Below, piece after piece: positions 60,177 through 64,000 of a stretch of DNA of 64,000 bases. This DNA comes from Flavobacterium sp. LHD-80 (lineage in GTDB: Bacteria > Bacteroidota > Bacteroidia > Flavobacteriales > Flavobacteriaceae), in assembly GCF_030929605.1 (NCBI RefSeq), contig NZ_JAVFVS010000004.1, positions 186,001 through 250,000 on the forward strand. The letters are read 5' to 3'. Every line of letters begins with the position of its first letter. Position 1 is the stretch's first letter. The notes under the pieces were generated by a model. That model saw only the letters and a list, made by a program, of their open reading frames with translations, had not been told where the DNA came from and did not search any database. The position numbers and the translations under genes were made by a program.

Positions 60177-60209
60177 AAAAATACCACTTACAATTTGTAA
60201 GTGGTATTT
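60177..60209 (-). terminator. intrinsic terminator of the tRNA-Asn genes
   Basis: A perfect 13-bp stem (AAATACCACTTAC/GTAAGTGGTATTT) is followed on the minus strand by a run of T. It lies 7 bp past the 3' end of the first tRNA-Asn. Confidence 0.9.
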
Positions 60210-60215
60210 AATAAG

Positions 60216-60289
60216 CTCCCCCTCTTGGGCTCGAACCAAGGACCCTCTGATTAACAGTCAGATGCTCTAACCAACTGAGCTAAGGAGGA
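60216..60289 (-). tRNA. tRNA-Asn (anticodon GTT), distal copy
   Basis: The minus strand gives a 74-nt cloverleaf: acceptor TCCTCCT/AGGGGGA with discriminator G, D-arm AGCTCAGTTGGTTAGAGC, anticodon loop CTGTTAA (GTT) and T-arm TTGGTTCGAGCCCAAG. It is identical to the second copy 38 bp upstream in transcription order. CCA is not encoded. Confidence 0.97.
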
Positions 60290-60327
60290 ATCACCTTAAA
60301 GGTAAATATGTTTGCTAAAAAAAGTTG

Positions 60328-60401
60328 CTCCCCCTCTTGGGCTCGAACCAAGGACCCTCTGATTAACAGTCAGATGCTCTAACCAACTGAGCTAAGGAGG
60401 A
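60328..60401 (-). tRNA. tRNA-Asn (anticodon GTT), proximal copy
   Basis: The sequence is identical across 74 nt to the copy at 60216-60289. The two are in tandem with a 38-bp spacer and probably share one transcript ending at the terminator at 60177-60209. Confidence 0.97.
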
Positions 60402-60487
60402 AAGTGTTGCTCTTTTTAGCGAGTGCAAATATAATCGAATTTTTAGTTTCTCAAAAATATTTTAACTCTTTTTATTCATTTTTTTTT

Positions 60488-61834
60488 CTACTTCATAATT
60501 GCCTTATAAATGTCGTTTCCATTTGCAAACAAAAGTAACGCTATAAGTAGTACGAAGCCAACCATTTGGGCGTTTTCAAGGAATTTATCGCTTGGTTTTT
60601 TGCCACTGATAATTTCGTATAATAAAAACATCACATGACCTCCATCAAGAGCCGGAATTGGCAATAAATTCATTACACCAAGCATAATTGACAATAAAGC
60701 AGTGATCGACCAGAAAGCTTCCCAGCTCCAAGAATCTGGAAAAACATTAAAAATAGCCGCAAAACCACCCACTTCTTTATAAGCTTCGGTTTTAGGATTA
60801 AATATCTTTTTAAGTTGCGTTCCGTAATCAATAAGGCCGTTTATTCCTGTGTTGATTCCAATTGGAATTGATTCAAAAAAGCCAAATTTTTGACGGTTTA
60901 CTTTATAGATATTCAATTTTTCAATATTAGAATAAGGTATTCTCATTGCGTAAGCTACTCCAGATTTAGACTTGTTGTTAAATTTTAAAGTAGTCTGAAT
61001 GATTTTATCACCTCTTTTAATTGTAATTGGAACTATTTTTCCTTCATGATTTTTAAATCTTGCTGCAGCTTCATCGGCATAATTTAAAGGAGCGCCATCA
61101 AAATGTGTGATAATATCAGCAGTTTTTAAATCTTTATTGTTTGGAGAATCTTTTTCGAATCCTGAAACAATAAACGGAATTCTCATTTCAACTAAAGAAT
61201 GTTTTACTCCAGAGTTGCTGATTTTGTTAATGATATTGATAGGAAACTTAATTGTTTTCTCTTCGTTGTTTCTTTCAATAGTAACTTCATTTGCCATGTA
61301 CAAATTTTTGGCGATATCATCATATCGATCCATTTTTTTGCCATTAACAGCAATAATTTTATCTCCAGTTTGAACTCCAGCTTTTTCAATTGCAGGATTA
61401 GTTACCCATACACCATCTTTCAAATCAGCATTTGCAATATAATTGTCACCATAAACAAAAGCCATTCCTATATATATTATAAAAGCCAAGATGAAGTTTA
61501 CAGTAACACCACCAAGCATAATAATCAAACGTTGCCAAGCTGGTTTAGAACGGAATTCCCACGGCTGAGGTGGCAAAGCCATTTGTTCTTTGTCCATACT
61601 TTCGTCGATCATACCAGAGATTTTTACATAACCTCCCAATGGAAGCCATCCAATTCCGTATTCTGTTTCGCCGATTTTCTTTTTTAGTAGAGAATATTTA
61701 ACATCAAAAAATAAGTAAAATTTTTCGACTCTTGTTTTAAACAATTTTGCAGGGATAAAATGCCCTAATTCGTGAAGAATAATAAGTAAAGATAAACTCA
61801 ATAGAAATTGAGAGAGTTTGATAACTATATCCAT
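60488..61834 (-). CDS. rseP: RseP-family site-2 intramembrane metalloprotease
   Basis: This 448-residue inner-membrane protease cuts anti-sigma and signal-peptide remnants within the membrane. The zinc site HELGH lies at 21-25 in the first transmembrane segment, the LDG motif in LLPIPALDGGHVMF (about 385-398). One or two PDZ domains fill the periplasmic part (about 115-300, with TGDKIIAVNGKKMDRYDD). It starts divergently from the NADH:flavin oxidoreductase gene. A link to the ECF sigma factor at 35 kb is possible but not shown. Confidence 0.95.
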   Translation of the reverse strand: MDIVIKLSQFLLSLSLLIILHELGHFIPAKLFKTRVEKFYLFFDVKYSLLKKKIGETEYGIGWLPLGGYVKISGMIDESMDKEQMALPPQPWEFRSKPAWQRLIIMLGGVTVNFILAFIIYIGMAFVYGDNYIANADLKDGVWVTNPAIEKAGVQTGDKIIAVNGKKMDRYDDIAKNLYMANEVTIERNNEEKTIKFPINIINKISNSGVKHSLVEMRIPFIVSGFEKDSPNNKDLKTADIITHFDGAPLNYADEAAARFKNHEGKIVPITIKRGDKIIQTTLKFNNKSKSGVAYAMRIPYSNIEKLNIYKVNRQKFGFFESIPIGINTGINGLIDYGTQLKKIFNPKTEAYKEVGGFAAIFNVFPDSWSWEAFWSITALLSIMLGVMNLLPIPALDGGHVMFLLYEIISGKKPSDKFLENAQMVGFVLLIALLLFANGNDIYKAIMK

Positions 61835-62034
61835 TTTATAATTTTAGTTCGTATTTAACGCACAAAAGTAACGTTTTCTTATTTAATTTAAGACCGCAAT
61901 ATAATACTTAAGGTTTTAAATGTTTGTTAATTAATAAACATTTAGATTTCTCCTTTTATAAGGATGCCGTAACTTTACTTTTTATAAGGCTGCCTTCTTC
62001 AATTGGTAGTCTAAATCCATTAAAAGTTACAATT

Positions 62035-63105
62035 ATGGCTTCACAATTATTTTCTGCTTTAACATTAAAAAATATCACTTTAAAAAATAGAATTGTCATT
62101 TCGCCAATGTGCCAATATTCTGCGGAAGACGGATTTGCAAACAACTGGCATCTCGTTCATTTAGGAAGTCGTGCAAGTGGAGGCGCCGGATTGATTATTC
62201 AAGAGGCAACTGCCGTTTCTCCAGAGGCCAGAATTTCTCCTGCTGATCTCGGAATTTGGAAAGACGAGCATATCGTAAAACTGAAAGAAATCAACGAATT
62301 TATTGTTTCGCAAAATTCCATTCCCGGAATTCAATTAGCACATGCAGGACGAAAAGCAAGTGTCTCTTCTCCGTGGGAAGGAAATAAAAAATTAGATTTC
62401 GCTCAAGGCGGATGGCAGACCGTTTCCGCAAGTGCGATTCCGTATCACGATGGCGAACCGTTTCTTCCTGAAGCTTTAGATAAAAACGGAATTCAAAAAG
62501 TGATTTCTGATTTTAAAATCGCGACAAAAAGAGCTGTTGAAGCGGGATATCAGGTTTTAGAAATTCATGCGGCGCACGGCTATTTACTGCACCAATTTTT
62601 ATCGCCTTTAACAAATGTGAGAACCGATGAATATGGAGGAAGTTTTGAAAATAGAATTAGATTTACATTAGAAATTGTAGAAGCGGTTCAAACCGAATGG
62701 CCTTCAAGTTTGCCTTTGTTTGTTAGAATTTCGGCAACAGATTGGGCAGAAGGTGGATGGAATCCAGAAGAATCAGTGCAGCTTTCTAAAATATTAAAAG
62801 AAAAAGGAGTAGATTTAATCGATGTTTCGTCAGGCGGATTGGTTTCGCATCAAAAAATTGAAATTGGACCAGGTTATCAAGTTCCTTTTGCAGAAAAAGT
62901 TAAAAAAGAAGCCAATATTTTGACCGGAGCTGTAGGTTTAATTACAGACGCAAAACAAGCAGAAGAAATTTTGAATAATGGTCAAACCGACTTAATTTTG
63001 TTTGCCAGAGAATCATTAAGAAATCCGAACTTGCCTTTAGATTTCGCCAAGGAATTAAACGACGATATTCATTGGCCAAAACAATACGAAAGAGCTAAAC
63101 TATAA
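62035..63105 (+). CDS. old-yellow-enzyme family NADH:flavin oxidoreductase (YqjM-like)
   Basis: This 356-residue FMN enzyme reduces activated C=C bonds with NAD(P)H. The start at 62035 (MASQLFSALTLKNITLKNRIVISP, in parts) is the family start; the open frame 37 codons upstream is not credible. CQYSAEDG with the YqjM-class cysteine lies at about 25-32. HAGRK, the substrate-binding HAAHGYLLHQFLSP and the C-terminal FMN/phosphate site (LTGAVGLITD, LILFARESLRNPNLP) are all present. Physiological substrate is unknown; xenobiotic or quinone reduction is typical. Confidence 0.94.
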   Translation: MASQLFSALTLKNITLKNRIVISPMCQYSAEDGFANNWHLVHLGSRASGGAGLIIQEATAVSPEARISPADLGIWKDEHIVKLKEINEFIVSQNSIPGIQLAHAGRKASVSSPWEGNKKLDFAQGGWQTVSASAIPYHDGEPFLPEALDKNGIQKVISDFKIATKRAVEAGYQVLEIHAAHGYLLHQFLSPLTNVRTDEYGGSFENRIRFTLEIVEAVQTEWPSSLPLFVRISATDWAEGGWNPEESVQLSKILKEKGVDLIDVSSGGLVSHQKIEIGPGYQVPFAEKVKKEANILTGAVGLITDAKQAEEILNNGQTDLILFARESLRNPNLPLDFAKELNDDIHWPKQYERAKL

Positions 63106-63113
63106 TTTATTAG

Positions 63114-63296
63114 CCACAGATTTTACAGATTAAACAGATTTTGTCGCCACGAATTACACGAATTTTCACGAATTTTAAAGCTTTTCAAACGCACTGATTT
63201 GTGTAAATTAGTGAAATTGCTTCGCCTGTTCGCTATCGCTCGGGTCGTGGCAAAAAGAAAAATCCTTTCAATCATAATAATCTGTGGCAAAAAAAA
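63114..63296. repeat. dispersed flavobacterial intergenic repeat
   Basis: The spacer holds the repetitive strings CACAGATTTTACAGATTAAA, CACGAATTACACGAATTTTC and a TTCGCTATCGCTCGGG palindrome-like end, bounded by GCCAC and GTGGC. No gene is credible here. It looks like a common dispersed extragenic element. Confidence 0.5.
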
Positions 63297-63308
63297 AACT
63301 AAAACAAC

Positions 63309-64000
63309 ATGCAAAAAATAAAAACAGCACTATTATCATACGGAATGTCGGGGAAAGTTTTTCATGCTCCGTTTTTAGATATTCATCCAGGATTTGAATT
63401 ATTAGGTTCTTGGGAAAGAACTAAAAATTTAATTCAGGAAGATTATCCATACGTTAAAAGTTATCCTTCAATTGATGATTTATTGGCCGATGATGTTGAT
63501 TTGGTAATCGTAAACACACCCGTTGGTACGCATTACGAATATGCTAAAAAAGTACTTTTGGCAGGGAAACATGCTGTTGTCGAAAAAGCGTTCACAACAA
63601 CAGTTGCAGAGGCCGAAGAGCTGACTCAAATTGCAAAAGATAAAGGATTAAAACTAGCCGTTTTTCAAAACAGAAGATGGGATAGTGATTTTAAAACTAT
63701 TCAAAAAGTAATTAATGAAGGAGCTTTAGGAGAATTGGTCGAAGCCGAATTTCATTTTGACCGTTACAATCCTGTATTGAGCCCAAAAGCTCATAAAGAA
63801 ACAGCCAATGACGGAGCCGGAATTCTGAAAGATTTAGGTCCGCATTTAATTGATCAAGCGGTTTGCTTGTTTGGTTCACCAAAATCAGTTTTTGGGGATA
63901 TTCGTTATACCAGACAAAATTCTTTGGTCGATGACTGGTTTGATTTGCTATTGATTTATGAGAATGTCAGAGTACGTTTAAAAGCTGGTTTTTTTGTGAG
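63309..64000 (+). CDS. Gfo/Idh/MocA-family oxidoreductase, partial
   Basis: The gene runs off the right edge; about 230 residues are visible. The N-terminal Rossmann fold (IKTALLSYGMSGKVFHAPFL, about 4-23) binds NAD(P). The family lysine lies in HAVVEKAFTTT (about 88-98, EKP replaced by EKA). LAVFQNRRWDSDF and ILKDLGPHLIDQA mark the catalytic region, with H as the likely acid. Members oxidise or reduce sugars and related polyols. The start follows an A-rich leader. Substrate cannot be told. Confidence 0.93.
   Translation, partial: MQKIKTALLSYGMSGKVFHAPFLDIHPGFELLGSWERTKNLIQEDYPYVKSYPSIDDLLADDVDLVIVNTPVGTHYEYAKKVLLAGKHAVVEKAFTTTVAEAEELTQIAKDKGLKLAVFQNRRWDSDFKTIQKVINEGALGELVEAEFHFDRYNPVLSPKAHKETANDGAGILKDLGPHLIDQAVCLFGSPKSVFGDIRYTRQNSLVDDWFDLLLIYENVRVRLKAGFFV

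Noticed and set aside
60086..60187. 34-residue N-terminal extension of the GIY-YIG protein
   Set aside because: It reads through the broken tRNA-Asn fragment; the domain begins at the ATG at 60085.
61924..62034. 37-residue extension of the NADH:flavin oxidoreductase
   Set aside because: The family begins at MASQLF (62035), and the upstream part has no conserved feature.

Overview
The window looks like a chromosomal segment of a Flavobacterium-like member of the Bacteroidota. The signs are AT-rich DNA, promoters of the phylum-specific TTTG-N20-TAnnTTTG type, a type IX secretion sorting domain, SusD-era style lipoproteins, 'IPExxxVDY' and DUF6249 proteins, and flavobacterial dispersed repeats. 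No species is claimed.

Region 1 (1-11.4 kb) is accessory DNA. It holds a partial HUH-type Rep-like gene at the left edge. Next come an orphan Rhs tip whose C-terminus looks like a cysteine L,D-transpeptidase-type domain and a small lipoprotein that is its likely immunity partner. A mobile replication module follows: two adjacent tyrosine recombinases (one with a degraded active site), a P-loop ATPase, a Toprim fragment, a third catalytic-domain-only recombinase, a GC-richer non-coding block with iteron-like repeats, and a polymerase-like protein resembling the transposon-viral branch of family A polymerases (TV-Pol). A Cro/C1 regulator and two small envelope proteins lie at its right side.

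Region 2 (12.5-24.4 kb) is a polymorphic-toxin operon on the minus strand. It runs from a type IX-sorted repeat protein, through a 1142-residue Rhs-associated secreted protein, to a 2036-residue Rhs protein with long calcium-binding repeats and a nuclease-like tip, and ends with a putative immunity gene. The orphan tip in region 1 shares the Rhs core sequence, so the mobile module sits inside or beside one Rhs toxin array.

Region 3 (24.6-26.1 kb) is a two-gene unit: a small XRE repressor divergent from a cysteine-rich 388-residue protein, with two perfect inverted operator copies around the promoter. Region 4 (26.7-42.5 kb) is mostly core: tRNA-Leu, prs, rplY, pth, sod, purF, a PfkB kinase, an ECF sigma factor with a membrane partner, DUF6249, rnhA, purN, acpP, fabF, rnc, an IPExxxVDY protein and pyk. 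Two regulatory highlights lie here: three tandem copies of a small structured RNA between sod and purF, and matching ECF-type promoters in front of the sigma gene and the divergent DUF6249 gene.

Region 5 (42.9-55.5 kb) is a co-directional cell-envelope cluster: arylsulfatase, HAD lipoprotein, two beta-barrel proteins, two DUF1254/DUF1214 lipoproteins, DUF2252, DUF4136, a membrane AraC regulator and an Omp85-type barrel. Region 6 (55.5-64 kb) holds a CPBP protease, an AraC regulator, a secreted C1 peptidase, a TPR-like protein, a GIY-YIG gene flanked by broken tRNA-Asn copies, two intact tRNA-Asn genes, rseP, an old-yellow-enzyme family oxidoreductase and a truncated Gfo/Idh/MocA oxidoreductase at the right edge.
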